Positions 1 through 11,458 are shown, counted from the stretch's first letter. The stretch is DNA of 64,000 nucleotides from Strongyloides papillosus (GCA_005656395.1 SRSI01000038.1:124001-188000); one strand, 5' to 3'. Notes: generated by a model from the sequence alone, not told the origin. Numbers and translations are program-made.

Positions 1-419
1 TATTTCATCGCTGAAAAATGTGAAATCTCAAATCAAAATGAAAACTGCTAGATATGCAGTAAATTCAACTGAGAAATTGGAAAATTTTGCTGCTCTGGAT
101 AATTTGATGAAAGGAGAAAACTTTGTGGACATTTTAAGTCAGAAAGAAAACTTCAAAAAAGTTAAATTTATGCCTCTCATCTTCTGCACTTATGGTGAGA
201 TACCCAAAGAAACAATGAAACATTTGAAAGAACTCAACTTCACCAAAGAAAAGATCAAAACAATTGCTTCATCAATCGCTCGTCTAACTGGAAGAACCCT
301 CAAAGCTCATTTTATTAATTAATTAACTTTTATACGTGTTATTCTACCTCAAAGGTATACTAATTGCTAGCTTAATTGTAATTTTTTGTAAATTATAATG
401 TAACAAGTTTTAAATAAAA
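1..419 (+). mobile_element. 3' end of RLE-type non-LTR retrotransposon (copy E0)
   Basis: Only the 3' end of this element lies in the window: a C-terminal coding fragment and about 100 nt of 3' UTR. It ends in AATAAAA immediately followed by TATACTACCA, the sequence that also follows the next element at 4386. The shared sequence is probably the target, so this copy and the next one appear to be inserted in tandem, head to tail, at one site. Confidence 0.7.
2..322 (+). CDS. C-terminal fragment of RLE retrotransposon polyprotein
   Basis: The reading frame is open from the window edge to a TAA at 320-322, so this is a partial CDS and no true start is visible. It matches the extreme C-terminus of the other RLE elements here: a region like RYAVNSTEKL, then the conserved CTYGEIPKE block (compare GTYGEV in the 582-4268 protein and CSYGEI in the antisense element), then a short helical tail. 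This part lies just downstream of the restriction-like endonuclease core. Function is inferred from family membership; the reverse transcriptase lies outside the window. Confidence 0.7.
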   Translation: MSSLKNVKSQIKMKTARYAVNSTEKLENFAALDNLMKGENFVDILSQKENFKKVKFMPLIFCTYGEIPKETMKHLKELNFTKEKIKTIASSIARLTGRTLKAHFIN

Positions 420-429
420 TATACTACCA

Positions 430-3400
430 CTTTTCTTTTTTTACACCTGAGGTGAGGTGCTAATTTAATATCGTCTGATTAAATTTTCCACCTAAAGAAA
501 AGTACTGAAATTTATCACGATTTCTCCCAAATTACGTCAAAGAGAAGAGAAAGTGATAAAGATAAAGAATCTAAATCGAAAATGGAACGTTGGACAGAAG
601 AAGAACTCCAAATAGTTGAAAAAATTTTGGACCAAAATTCTGAGAATTTAGACTATGCAAAAATTAAAGATGAACATTTCACCAAAAGAACAGTCCCAGC
701 AATAAAAAAGAAAATTTTAGAGATAAAAAAGAGGAAAAATAATGGTAGTACTGCTAGAGCAGCAACGGTATGGGATAAACTTGAATCTAAAAAATTGTTG
801 AATGCCTTCGTGAATACTCCAGGGAATCTTACAAAGACCCAAAAATGTCAATTAATCCAGTCGGATTTCCCTAATAGAACGATCAAAGCAATGCAAACTC
901 ATTTACGGACACATTACTTAGATATCTATATGGGGTATACTACGAAAGTTGACGAGTCACCAGAAAAAAACACGTCATCCATACCACGTCGTCCTCTATC
1001 TAAAATAGTTGATCAAACACCCTCAACCTCTAAAAAGAAGGAAATTACAAAGAAAAATGTAAAGGTAATTGATAATAAAGAATCTTCACTTGAAACATCA
1101 ACAATTGGAAGTAGTGAAACTTCAATGATTAATAATTCAAAGTTTGATGCCCAGCTATCAAATCCTAAAGAACCTAAATCACAAATAGAAAAAATATTCT
1201 TAAAATATTTCAATCTTGTACAAACAAAAAAGTTAAAAAGACTAACTAAATTTGTAGTACAATCGTTCCATCAATGTAAAATAAATGCCGTCAGTAACTT
1301 AGTGAAGAATAAGATTGCCAGTCTTGAAAAAGAAGTCAAAAAATTGCCAAGAAGGCATCAACTCTGCAAATTAGCTATTTTGACAGGAGAATATACATTA
1401 AAAGAATCTTGCACAAAGAAAAATATGGCTAAGAAGGATAAACCTTCAGAAATTCTGAGGAGAAAAATTAGTAAACTTCAAGCTAGAGTTAAAAGAACAT
1501 TAAGAATAGAAGAAGGTGAAAAAATTTCACTACGGTTAAAAAGTGAAATTAAAGAAATGAAACGGTTAAGAATGAAGCCAAAGCAGTACATTTCCACAAC
1601 AAAACATAGAATTGAATTGTTAGAGAAAGAAGTTGCTGAAGCTAAAGAACGTGATGAAAAATGGATATTAAGGTTCAGAGCAGGTAATCAACCAGGGTTG
1701 AAAAATTTGAACAAATTCACCAAAGATGATAATTCGATTGACTATATAGAAGCTGAAAAATATTTCAGTGAATTATATTCTCCATTTCAACCACCAACAC
1801 CAGAAACTCCATATTACAACGAGTGGCTTAACTATATACAAGACACTTGTCTCACATCTGAAGATGAGAATTTATCAGAAGCAGAAATCAGGCATTATGT
1901 CAATCAACATCTGAAAACTACAAGTAATTGGAAAGCTGGAGGTTGGGATCAAATAACGAATTATCTTTACAAATACATCCCTGCAGCTAAAGAATATCTG
2001 ATACGTCACATGACGAGAATTATTAATGGAACATACAAATTGTCAAGAAAAGATGTACAAGCAACTTGTGTTTTACTCCACAAAGGTGGAAGTAAAGAGA
2101 TTTCAAATTACCGTCCATTGTCCCTCATATGTACAGATATTAAATGCTACACATCAATAATAACGCAAACCATATATGACCGTCTGCCTTCATCAATCAT
2201 TCCTCAAGAACAGTTATGTCAACCAAAGAAATGGGGAACAGTTGAAGGTCTTCTAAGAGATAAAGCATATAGTGGTACTGCACGTTATCGAAATGTAGAA
2301 CAATACTCTTTATGGGTGGACTATCGTAAAGCTTATGATTCTATATGTCATAAACAAATGCAACGCCTTATAAATTTGCTACCAATAGGTCCAAGTATGC
2401 GTAATCAACTTCAACATTTAACCACCATACTCAATACTAAATTGATGGATAATGAATCACCAAATGAACGTCAAACAATTTCAATAAAACGTGGTGTTAT
2501 GCAAGGAGATGTGATATCTCCACTACTTTACATCTTAGTATCAAGTTCGGCAGTTTATCAGTTGAAGAAAAACTTACCATTGAAGCGTCTGTGTAAAGGA
2601 AATATTCAAGTCATAACCTACATGGATGATTTGAAAGTATTTTTACCCAATGAATCCAGCCTAAGAGCAGCAACGGAACTCATTGAACACAGTAGTGCTG
2701 AAATAGGACTTTTTCTTAACAGTGTCAAAAGTGGTTACTTTTCACGTAAGAATAGAGAAGATTTGGAAGGTTTTAAGATTCCTAAAGTTGCCAAATATTA
2801 CAAGTATTTAGGTATTCTACAAACAGATCATGATGTCCATGAAAACTACGAAAAGCTTAGTGAAGCTGTAAGCAAATCTGTGAAAAAAATATTTAGTAGT
2901 AAGTTGTCATTCTATCAGAAATGCAAACTTTTCAACTGCAGCACAATAGCAGCAGCAACATACATTCTTGGTAATATCACAACAAAAGAAAGTGTTGAAG
3001 CTACATTGGCAAAAGCAAGAAAGTTAGATTTAACAATACGTAAAGACCTTGTATCTACTAACCAAAAAATAAGACAAGTTTCAAATAACCGACTGTATAT
3101 CCCTCATCAATATGGAGGATATAACTTACGTACGATAGAATTAGAAACTTCACTTCAATATATTCGCAGGTACAGTTATCTTTGCAGCGTAGATTCAATG
3201 AAAGAACCACTCCAACTCTTAGAGCAAATGCAAAAAGGTGGCTTAAGAACAGCTTTTTCGGACTGGAAATACGTTAAGAAACTTTACAAACTACCTGAAC
3301 CAAATTTTAGGTCTGGTTTGTCTTATAATGAAATCTCCAAAGAACTAATTTCTAAGGTTAAGAAAATTGATTCAGATATCAAAAAGAAAGATTGGGCAAA

Positions 3401-4385
3401 GTCAATGAAATACCCTCAACGAGTGATATCAACTGAAAACATTGATTTTCCAGGTCTCAAGTCTCTTAACCTCAATACTGAACATTGGAGAACACTTACA
3501 GCAGCTGGAGAAGAACAACTCTTCTTGAATGCTAAATGCCAATCCACCAACTACAACACCAAACTTGAAGGAAAGTGTAGACGTTGTGGAGAATTGGAGA
3601 CTAGTCATCATGTGGTTTCAATGTGCAAAGGACACAAATACCATCAACGACATGATATAGTGATATATCATCTACTAGTCAAATTAGCTGAAAAAATAAA
3701 GATACAACATTCTCTTCAATTTGGCCAGGCAACTGTGTCATTTAAATCAGAAGGTGTATCAATTGTTGCAGGTGCTCCATATCTATCAGAAAAGAAGTTG
3801 AAGTTCAACCGTCCAGATATCATTTGTTATCTTTACGATGAAGGAAATAATCTCAAAGAAATAGTGGTACTGGAAGTTGCTATACCTCATCTTAGTCAAT
3901 ATGAATCTTCTCAGAAAAGAAAAAGAATTAAGTATGAAGTTAATTCTATTGATGAAGTCACTGATATTGAAAAGCCGATGCGAAACCTTAATCTTGTTAG
4001 TGAAATACAAAATAAAGAACATAGGAAAACATCGCTCTTCATATTAGCAATTGGTACATATGGTGAAGTAATTTATAATGAGGAAACTAATTCAACTCTT
4101 CATATGTTGCAGGAGAAATTCTTGATGTCAAATAAAGAAGTCCAACTTTTGCTTACGAAAATGAGTTATTCAGTAATGGTAGTAGTGCTAGAATTCTCAA
4201 TAGTCACCTATCGGATTCTCATGATAGTAGCTACAAAAATTCATCTTCATAATATCTGCCATGGTTAAAATTTTTTATCACCGGACTTTACGTCTAATAC
4301 GATGGTATCAAATACAAAAATATTAATTTTATTGTTTTATCTATTTATTGTAATTTGATTTCCAAAAATGTATACCAATAAAAAC
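430..4385 (+). mobile_element. Nearly intact RLE-type non-LTR retrotransposon (copy E1)
   Basis: This is a full-length-looking element with a roughly 150-nt 5' leader, one long ORF and a short 3' UTR ending in CAATAAAAAC. Its right end is followed by TATACTACCAGAGATA. Read on the minus strand, that resembles a tRNA 5' end (TCTCTGG acceptor strand, TA, then GTATAGT of the A box). The same TATACTACCA precedes the 5' end at 420-429, as expected for a target-site duplication. The 5' boundary is approximate. Confidence 0.75.
582..4268 (+). CDS. RLE-type non-LTR retrotransposon polyprotein (Myb-RT-Zn-RLE)
   Basis: Single ORF of 1228 aa. The N-terminus holds two Myb/SANT-like repeats (RWTEEELQIVEKIL at residues 3-16 and a second with WDKLESKKLL near 64), likely DNA binding. 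A basic, helical linker follows, then the reverse transcriptase with WVDYRKAYDS (about 578), GVMQGDVISPLLY and the YMDD catalytic box (about 680). The C-terminus has a CCHC-type finger (CRRCGELETSHHVVSMC, about 998) and a PD-(D/E)xK endonuclease (RPDIICYLYD then VVLEVAIP, about 1076-1100). No APE endonuclease is present. This order is typical of R2/R4/NeSL-type elements. The extreme C-terminus after about residue 1195 (near nt 4165-4180) looks frameshifted: a different frame fits the C-terminus of copy E0 better. Otherwise the copy looks recently active. Confidence 0.9.
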   Translation: MERWTEEELQIVEKILDQNSENLDYAKIKDEHFTKRTVPAIKKKILEIKKRKNNGSTARAATVWDKLESKKLLNAFVNTPGNLTKTQKCQLIQSDFPNRTIKAMQTHLRTHYLDIYMGYTTKVDESPEKNTSSIPRRPLSKIVDQTPSTSKKKEITKKNVKVIDNKESSLETSTIGSSETSMINNSKFDAQLSNPKEPKSQIEKIFLKYFNLVQTKKLKRLTKFVVQSFHQCKINAVSNLVKNKIASLEKEVKKLPRRHQLCKLAILTGEYTLKESCTKKNMAKKDKPSEILRRKISKLQARVKRTLRIEEGEKISLRLKSEIKEMKRLRMKPKQYISTTKHRIELLEKEVAEAKERDEKWILRFRAGNQPGLKNLNKFTKDDNSIDYIEAEKYFSELYSPFQPPTPETPYYNEWLNYIQDTCLTSEDENLSEAEIRHYVNQHLKTTSNWKAGGWDQITNYLYKYIPAAKEYLIRHMTRIINGTYKLSRKDVQATCVLLHKGGSKEISNYRPLSLICTDIKCYTSIITQTIYDRLPSSIIPQEQLCQPKKWGTVEGLLRDKAYSGTARYRNVEQYSLWVDYRKAYDSICHKQMQRLINLLPIGPSMRNQLQHLTTILNTKLMDNESPNERQTISIKRGVMQGDVISPLLYILVSSSAVYQLKKNLPLKRLCKGNIQVITYMDDLKVFLPNESSLRAATELIEHSSAEIGLFLNSVKSGYFSRKNREDLEGFKIPKVAKYYKYLGILQTDHDVHENYEKLSEAVSKSVKKIFSSKLSFYQKCKLFNCSTIAAATYILGNITTKESVEATLAKARKLDLTIRKDLVSTNQKIRQVSNNRLYIPHQYGGYNLRTIELETSLQYIRRYSYLCSVDSMKEPLQLLEQMQKGGLRTAFSDWKYVKKLYKLPEPNFRSGLSYNEISKELISKVKKIDSDIKKKDWAKSMKYPQRVISTENIDFPGLKSLNLNTEHWRTLTAAGEEQLFLNAKCQSTNYNTKLEGKCRRCGELETSHHVVSMCKGHKYHQRHDIVIYHLLVKLAEKIKIQHSLQFGQATVSFKSEGVSIVAGAPYLSEKKLKFNRPDIICYLYDEGNNLKEIVVLEVAIPHLSQYESSQKRKRIKYEVNSIDEVTDIEKPMRNLNLVSEIQNKEHRKTSLFILAIGTYGEVIYNEETNSTLHMLQEKFLMSNKEVQLLLTKMSYSVMVVVLEFSIVTYRILMIVATKIHLHNICHG

Positions 4386-4403
4386 TATACTACCAGAGAT
4401 ACC
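4386..4403 (-). pseudogene. 5' tRNA remnant (A-box end) at retrotransposon junction
   Basis: On the minus strand this reads TCTCTGG-TA-GTATAG, which fits the acceptor strand, positions 8-9 and D-arm/A-box start of a tRNA (tRNA-Asp is the closest in my memory). The remainder of the tRNA is not next to it because the retrotransposons above intervene. The identification is an inference from a short sequence. Confidence 0.35.
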
Positions 4404-5022
4404 AGACACCACCTGGGATATTTTCAAGCTCGGATTTTTTAAATTTTTTTTTGCACTTTTTCGAAGTATTTTGATACATAAGCATCTAATAAGTGTATAT
4501 TATAATTATTTTTTCTAAATATTTGTTAATATATAAAAAATTTGGTACACAAACGACTTAAGAATCATTAAAAACGGTAAGTTCAAATTTGTGAACAAAC
4601 TATATAATTGCTTTATTAATAAAATTTGTAGATATTTTTATCGAAAATAAAACTGTATTTAGCTGCATTTTATACTTACAATTATTTCGAAATTTGATTG
4701 CTAATCAGAATTCATAGAGTTTTCAGATTTTTATGTAGCTAAAAAATTGTCAACTACAAATGACATTTTAATTTTTTCTTTACTACTCTATATTAGAGAT
4801 AGCCAATAAAGTTAATTAAAGCTTTTAAATCTTCTTATTTTGTCAATAATAAATCATTTTTCACGTTAAAAGCTGGATTTCTAAATTATTGAATCTCCAA
4901 TAATAATTGATATACTACACATTCTTTTAATTAACACTATTTACTTTTTTTTACTGCTGGTAAAAAGTATTAAATTAACTACAAATTCTTACTATAAAAA
5001 GGTTATATGGAGTTAGAAAATA
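4404..5022. other. AT-rich spacer
   Basis: About 620 bp with no ORF, RNA gene or repeat that I recognise. It contains only short homopolymer and AT runs. Confidence 0.5.
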
Positions 5023-6545
5023 ACTTAAAACCCGTTTTGTGAGTCAACCAGACAATGGAGGTACAACTAAAAATTTTACCCGCTATTTTTATTTCATTAA
5101 TAAAAAGAGCAACTAAAAAAATGTATATTGGCAAATTTTTACGACCTGAAACTTTGAGATACAGGAGCTGTAGTGAGTCAAAATATGAAAAATAGATTTT
5201 TACACGTTTCTGTTAAATAGATTTTTTTAAAAACAAATAGTGTTTCTAAGGGTAATTCTTTGTAAAAAAATGAATGAGCATACTTTCAGCTTCGTAAGAC
5301 TACGTCATTTTTGTTTTTTGGAATTTTTTTTTAGTTTTTTAAATTTTTGAGTATAAAAATCGAAAAAGCGCATGTTCTCACTGGACTTATCCGATTTCTC
5401 GTGTAATTTTACGTCTAGATTCATGAAAAAAAGTGGAAAAAAAAATGTAACACAATGTCGTTTCGAACAAAAAAAATCTTGGTATTTTCCAAGGTAATAA
5501 GATTTTTAAATTTTTGTGTACAAAAATCGAAAAAGCGCATGTTCTCAATATGCTCATTCGATTTCTCGTGTAATTTTACGTCTACATTCATGAAAAAAAA
5601 TGGAAAAAAAAATGTAAATCATTGTGCTCTTATACGAAATATAGATTCCATTTCAATATAATAGAATATTGGTATACTTTTTGTTTCAGAATAAAACATT
5701 AATTTGATAATTTATTTTCACAAATAAGGAAGATATAAAAAACTAAATAAAAAGTTAATAATTTAAAAAGGAAAACTCACCCCCTCTGCGCTATGAGGAG
5801 GTTAATGTTAGTTGACTAAGAGAGGGTGCGGTAGTATTTTTGTTAGTATTTATAGTTGGGAAAATTCATGACAAACAATCAATCATGACTATTTGATTGT
5901 ATCATGAAACACTTTTTTAATGAATTTCGGATTCTTTTTGAAATAGATATTGTTTTTAACAGTAATTTTGCATAAAAAATCAAATAAGCATGGTGAGAAT
6001 ATGCGCTTTTTCGATTTTTGTATTAAAAAATTGAAAACTTATTTACCCAGAAAATACCAGGATTCTTCTTCGTTCAAAACGACAATGTGTTACACTTTTC
6101 AATTCCCTTTTTTCCATGAATCTAGAAGTAAAATTACATGAAAAATCGAATGAGCATAGTGAGAACATGCGCTTTTTCGATTTTTGTACTCAAAAATTTA
6201 AAAAACTAAAAAAAAATTCCAAAAAACAAAAATGACGTAGACTTACGAAGCTGAAAGCATGCTCATTCGTTTTTTTACAAAAAATTACCCCTAGAAACAT
6301 TATTTGTTTTTAAAAAAATCTATTTAACAGAAACGTGTAAAAATCTATTTTTCATATTTTGACTCACTACAACTCCTGTATCTCAATGTTTCAGGTCGTA
6401 AAAATTTGCCAATATACATTTTTTTAGTTGCTCTTTTTATTAATGAAATAAAAATGGGGGTCAAAAATTTATGTTGTACCAAATTTTATAAAAATGTTCA
6501 ACTGACTCACAAAATGGGTTTTAAATAAATTTTTATCTACTATTG
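5023..6545. mobile_element. Fold-back (long-TIR) non-autonomous DNA element
   Basis: Two arms of roughly 450 bp (about 5027-5475 and 6085-6541) are imperfect inverted copies. The outermost bases are AACCCGTTTTGTGAGTCA on the left and its near-complement on the right (TGACTCACAAAATGGGTT). Both ends are flanked by TTAA, so a TTAA target duplication (piggyBac-like preference) is plausible. Inside the left half, a block containing ATCGAAAAAGCGCATGTTCT is repeated in tandem (about 5360-5465 and 5525-5610). No transposase is encoded; short ORFs here arise from the repeats. The centre (about 5650-6070) holds the only GC-richer stretch. Confidence 0.7.
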
Positions 6546-7137
6546 AAAGATTAAATAAGATATTGCCAAACTTTATTTCTGATAGAAAGTTCTCAGTTAG
6601 AAAAACAATTGTTTTTTAAAAACAAAATATTTAAAAAAAACCAAATTACATTAAGTTAATTTATATAAGTTTTTTTTCCATTATAGAGATATTTGTATTA
6701 ATGAAAAATTTGTATATTTTTTTAAATTTTTTAATCTAAAAAATGTTCTAAATAAATTTAGTTCCATGAAAAGATATTTTTTGAATGATCACAAACCACA
6801 GATTTATTAATTTAATAATAAACGATTTATGATAACAATTCATTTACAAATTGTAGCAATTTGACTATATAGTTAGTTATTTTGCTGTTATAAAATATTA
6901 TACAAAAGACCATACTGACAAAGATGCAAAGGGGATAGAATTAAGGTTCTCTAAGAATTTATTTTAAATACAATTTTTACATAAAAATGGAATAAATATA
7001 AAAAAGTTTTAATTTATAAAATAACAAATTAATATACAGAAAAGTCACATAAAAACAATTTGATATTAGTAAAAAAATTAAAAAAATATAAATTAAAAAA
7101 ACAAAATACACAATTTTATTTGGAAAAAGTTTGTAGA
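6546..7137. other. AT-rich spacer
   Basis: About 590 bp between the fold-back element and the split tRNA-Gly gene. I see no gene or recognisable repeat. Confidence 0.5.
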
Positions 7138-7202
7138 TGCGTTTATCGGGAATCGAACTCGAATCGGCCGCTTGGAAGGCGGCCATGCTGACCATTACAC
7201 TA
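7138..7202 (-). pseudogene. tRNA-Gly(TCC) gene split by retrotransposon
   Basis: On the minus strand, the D arm with A box (TAGTGTAATGGTCAGC), anticodon arm (CCGCCTTCCAAGCGG, anticodon TCC), T arm with B box (GAGTTCGATTC) and 3' acceptor strand (TAAACGC plus discriminator A) are all present. The 5' acceptor strand, expected to complement GCGTTTA, is missing: the sequence upstream of position 7202 is retrotransposon 5' leader. The acceptor stem cannot form, so this copy should be non-functional. Confidence 0.85.
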
Positions 7203-10200
7203 GTCTCTTTTTTGATCACCCGGAAGACTGACGCTTTTTTATTTCGTCTGTATTTTCTACTGTTATTTCATACTAAGAGACCTTTGCAATTAAAAACTGG
7301 CCAAAAATGGTTAATAAAGTAAATGCAAAAGTTACGCTAATGGAGGAACATGCAGAAACACTAAAATTTTTAGCTGAAAATTCAAAAAAGCATGGGAAAT
7401 ATGATTGGGTGATGGTGTTAAATAAATTTAACAAGCTAAATTTGATGACAACTGTCGACAACTCTATCGAGACGAGAAGAAGAATAAGACATATTGCTGG
7501 TAAAGTTTCGGAAGTGGATCCATCTAAATTTTTATGGGTAGAGGAAGCTCTAAACAGGAAAGAAGTGATCCAGTCACAAAATGAATCCAGCAACTCATCA
7601 AATGTATCATCATATATTGATACGCAAGATACCAATTGTGATGAAAATAGTGATGACAAAAGAGTACCTAAAGACAATCAGTTACCACATGATGATAAAG
7701 TTATTAGAGAGTATTGGTTAGAAAGATTCAATATCCTGTTAAAACAGAAAAAGTTACCAAAAAGGATATATTATTGCAAACCTTATCAATGGCAATGGAA
7801 TCTGGTAAACAGTATCCTTGAAAGTTTTATCGTCAATTTGGATTTAATTGAAGCAAAAAAGTTTATATTTGTTGCGGGTGTGTTGCTCAATGAAATGACC
7901 ATGGGTAAAAAATTTAGAAAAGGAAAATACTCTGACAAACTAAAAAAGAAAATAAGTGAAAATAAATCACTTCTTGAAAGAGTAACCAATAACTTTGATG
8001 ATCCTTCATTACAAACAAAACTTCGTAAGAAATTCCCTAAAAGGAAAAATTTTTGTAAAAATGACTGGACATCATTCTTGAGTATACTAATCAACAAGCA
8101 AACATCTTCACTAACTTACTGGCTTAACAAGGAAAAGTTGTCTAGAATACGTACAGCTTTTGATGCCATACCATCACTAAAATCTATTCAAATGTTACTT
8201 AATAAGAATAATAGAAAAAATGATTTGAATATGAATGAAGCAACTAATTTTTATAAAAATCTTTATAAAGAAGTTGAATTTGATCTGGAAAACGCAAAAG
8301 CTAAATCGAAAGATTTTATTGAAATGTATTGTTCTCAAGTTAATGGAAGAGAATCGGTACCTGCTTTTTCCATATCAGATATCATTGCAAGATTAAGTAA
8401 TTGGAAGTCTCCTGGACCGGATAAGATATTTGGAATCTTATACAAGAAACTACCATGTGCTTTCGACAAACTTCAGAGTTATATCGAAAAGTGCATCGAG
8501 TCATCCAGTATTCCATCTTCAGACACAAAGGCTATAATTTACTTGTTACACAAATCGGGAGATTCAAATTCAGTTACCAACTATAGACCAATATCCTGCT
8601 GCAACACAAGTTACAAAGCCGTAACCGCTTATTTGAATGAATTTATAATTGCTGCTACTGCTGAAACAGTTATGAATCCAAATGAACAGTTGGCTAATTC
8701 TAGAAATGTATGGGGAACTTGTGTGGCTCATTACCGGGATTCCAGTTTGGTTTTGGATAAAAAATTCACTGCAAATAAAGCAAAAAATACTTTGGTTTCT
8801 GCATACGTGGATTTTTCCAAAGCCTTCGACAGCCTCCACCAACCATTCATCAAATACTTTATATCATCGTTGTCAATACCTGAAAAGGTTAAAAAGTTAA
8901 TTTGTGGTATCATTGGTTCATGGAAGAGTAAAATCTTTATGGAGGGAAGAACAGGTAGTGAAATAAGTATTAAGAGAGGGGTATTGCAAGGAGACAGTAT
9001 GCCACCAAGTTTATTTTGCCTATGCATGAGTTGGATCACCTTTGAGTTGAACAAACTGGATAAAATAACATATAATGTGGGCCGTAGCAAACCAATTGGT
9101 AATGTTAAGAATAATAATAGAGTATTTAACCACTTGTTCTTTGCTGACGACCTGAAGTTGTATTCAAGTAGTGGTAAATCTCTAGAATTATTGTTCAACA
9201 AAGTATGCGAGATTGGTAGTATCTGTGGTGTGAAAGTCAACAAAAGCAAATGTGGCAAAGTAGCATCTGTACAAGGTAAAATCAAACCGAAATGTGCCAA
9301 CAATTATGAACTTGATCCTAGTACCATGGATGATATACAAATCATTGATCATGAGAGTGATCCGTATAAATGGTTGGGGATCTATCAAAAAGTATTAGAT
9401 ACAGCACCTGAAAATCTCGAACGTATGAAGGAAAAGATTATTTGTAAAGTAAATCAAATATGGCAGTCAGATCTTCACATTGGTCAACTGGTAACATGTC
9501 ATAATCAAATAGTTCCAGCTATTGCTGAATATGTTGCTGTAACGATGAATAATCGTTGGAGAGAAACTATGAGATTTATTGAAGACAAGGTTGATCAAGC
9601 AATAGTGAATAGGTTAAGGGATTTAGGATTAATCCAGGAAAATACAAGTACTGCTAGACTTTATCTTCCTACGTCTTTGGGAGGGTTGAATTTACTGAAT
9701 GTTCGTTATAGATATGAACTGACATTAACTCTTAGTATTATATACAATCTAATGAATGTTGATACCATACCAGAAACATACACGCATTATCATGTTAGTA
9801 CATTGAAGGGACAAAGATCTTGTGTAACTGATCTTGAACAAATTCTAGCTCAATATTACAATCTGAAGAACAATGTTCAGTAGCTATAAAGAAGGAATGA
9901 ACTATGTACCTCTTGAGATTCGACTGGGCAAAGATTGTTACAAGTTCTCAAATGTCGATGATGCAAAAAGATGTTTAAGAAGCATTTTAAAAAAGTGTTT
10001 ATTGAACAAAAAAGTGAAAAATTCAATAGAAATCTGGAATATGGTAAATGGAGATTAAAATGTAAAGATGAAGTAGATAGTGATTGGATAAGAGGTGACA
10101 TTAGCATAAAGCATGTGAGGAAATTATTTGCTGCATCTGAGGGACAAACAATAACAAAGTGCCATTGGAAATTTGGTAGCAATGAGTTTGTTGATAGAAA

Positions 10201-10626
10201 ATGCAGACATTGTGGGCAAGCTGTTGAAACCGTATACCATATCCTCAACCGGTGCGAGAAGTTCAAAAAATCACTTTTCGTATCTCGCCACAACAACATG
10301 GGAATTGCTATTTTAAGAAGGGTTCTCAAAAAATATGGATTCAGTTATGTTAAAGGTAAAAAAATATATAAGAACAATAATGCTGAAATATTTTTCGATA
10401 CACTTTACCCCTTGCTATCTCAAGTTGTTGCTAGTAATCCGGATATGGTTATCATTGACAAACAACGCAGGAAATCTTGCTTCTAACAGAATGTGGGCAC
10501 ATGCTTCAAAGGAAGTTGTTTTAGGAAGTGTACGAATTATAGAACACCATTTAGCGTAAATTAACTAATAGTTAAATATTATTTTTGTATAATTTCTTTT
10601 AATGTTTAACTTTACTAATAATAAAA
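7202..10626 (+). mobile_element. RLE-type non-LTR retrotransposon in tRNA-Gly gene (copy E2)
   Basis: The element is flanked by an exact 13-bp duplication, TGACCATTACACT, at 7189-7201 and 10627-10639. This is the tRNA-Gly A-box/D-arm region read in reverse. It ends in AATAATAAAA next to the target, like the other RLE elements here. The sequence after the right copy does not continue as the missing tRNA acceptor strand, so the right flank has been rearranged or further invaded. Confidence 0.8.
7307..10486 (+). pseudogene. Frameshifted RLE retrotransposon polyprotein
   Basis: The first frame (7307-9883) carries an N-terminal Myb-like stretch (ENSKKHGKYDWVMVLNKFNK), then the RT core: YVDFSKAFDS (about residue 500), GVLQGDSMPPSLF and FADD (about 611). 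Coding then shifts to another frame near 9875 and back near 9990-10030, where the CCHC finger (CRHCGQAVETVYHILNRC) and the start of the endonuclease (NPDMVIID) appear. The frame stops at 10486 before the second catalytic endonuclease acid, so the RLE core is incomplete. Two frameshifts plus the truncated nuclease mark this as a dead copy related to, but clearly different from, the 582-4268 protein. Confidence 0.85.
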
Positions 10627-10639
10627 TGACCATTACACT

Positions 10640-11458
10640 CAAATTCTAATTGTCAGAAAATTTGACGTCAAAATTGTCTGTCATTTCCAACTGTCAGAAA
10701 ATTGTTACATTATTCCAAAGTGTTTTCCTAAAGAGAAATTTTTAAATTTCTCCATAAATGGTATAAAATAAACTATATACTTCCTGTATACTGATTGAAA
10801 ATGTTAGAAAACATTGATAAAAACATATAAACATCAAAGATTTATTAACAATAATTAGATTACTATACAACAATAAAATAAAGATAAATAATAATTAAAA
10901 AAGTAGTTTAGTATAGACTTATCTGATGAAATTCCTATTAACTTCAAAACGATCGACTTTATATATCCAGCATAGCTAGTAATTATAAATCTTTAGCCTA
11001 CAAGATTCTTTTTAAGCCCTCTTCACACATATTCTTATACGAAATTAACCCATACCTAAAATTATTTATATTAATGAAGAAACTCTAAAAACTTATCTCT
11101 TAGTAACCTGGACAAGCTCTAAAACATTCCTTAGTGTGGTACCTATAATGAATATAAATATAGAAGTATTATTTTTTATAGAATATACTTACATAAAACT
11201 CATCCCCAGCAGCTAGCCTTTTCACAACAAAACATTAAACATAAAAATATACATAAAAATATCGTACAAAAGAATTATTAATAACATATTAAGAAGTCAA
11301 TTTTGTTAAATTTTAACATAAAATGATAATTAATACGATTGAAATATAATATGAGGGAACATTTAACCAAATACGATAAAATAGTCGGGATTTTCTAATT
11401 GTCAGAAAATTTTCCGTTTTTTTGGTAAACACCGGAAAAAGAAAAGCAAAAGGTTTTG
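10640..11458. other. AT-rich spacer with a repeated short motif
   Basis: No gene seen. The motif CTAATTGTCAGAAAATT occurs near both edges (about 10646 and 11396). The edges also carry CACTCAAA (about 10636) and its complement TTTGAGTG (about 11453) next to TA, so a small MITE of about 0.8 kb is possible but unproven. Confidence 0.35.

Noticed and set aside
5455..6141. Small ORFs in the fold-back element
   Set aside because: They arise from the repeated AT-rich arms and are mirror images of each other, not genes.
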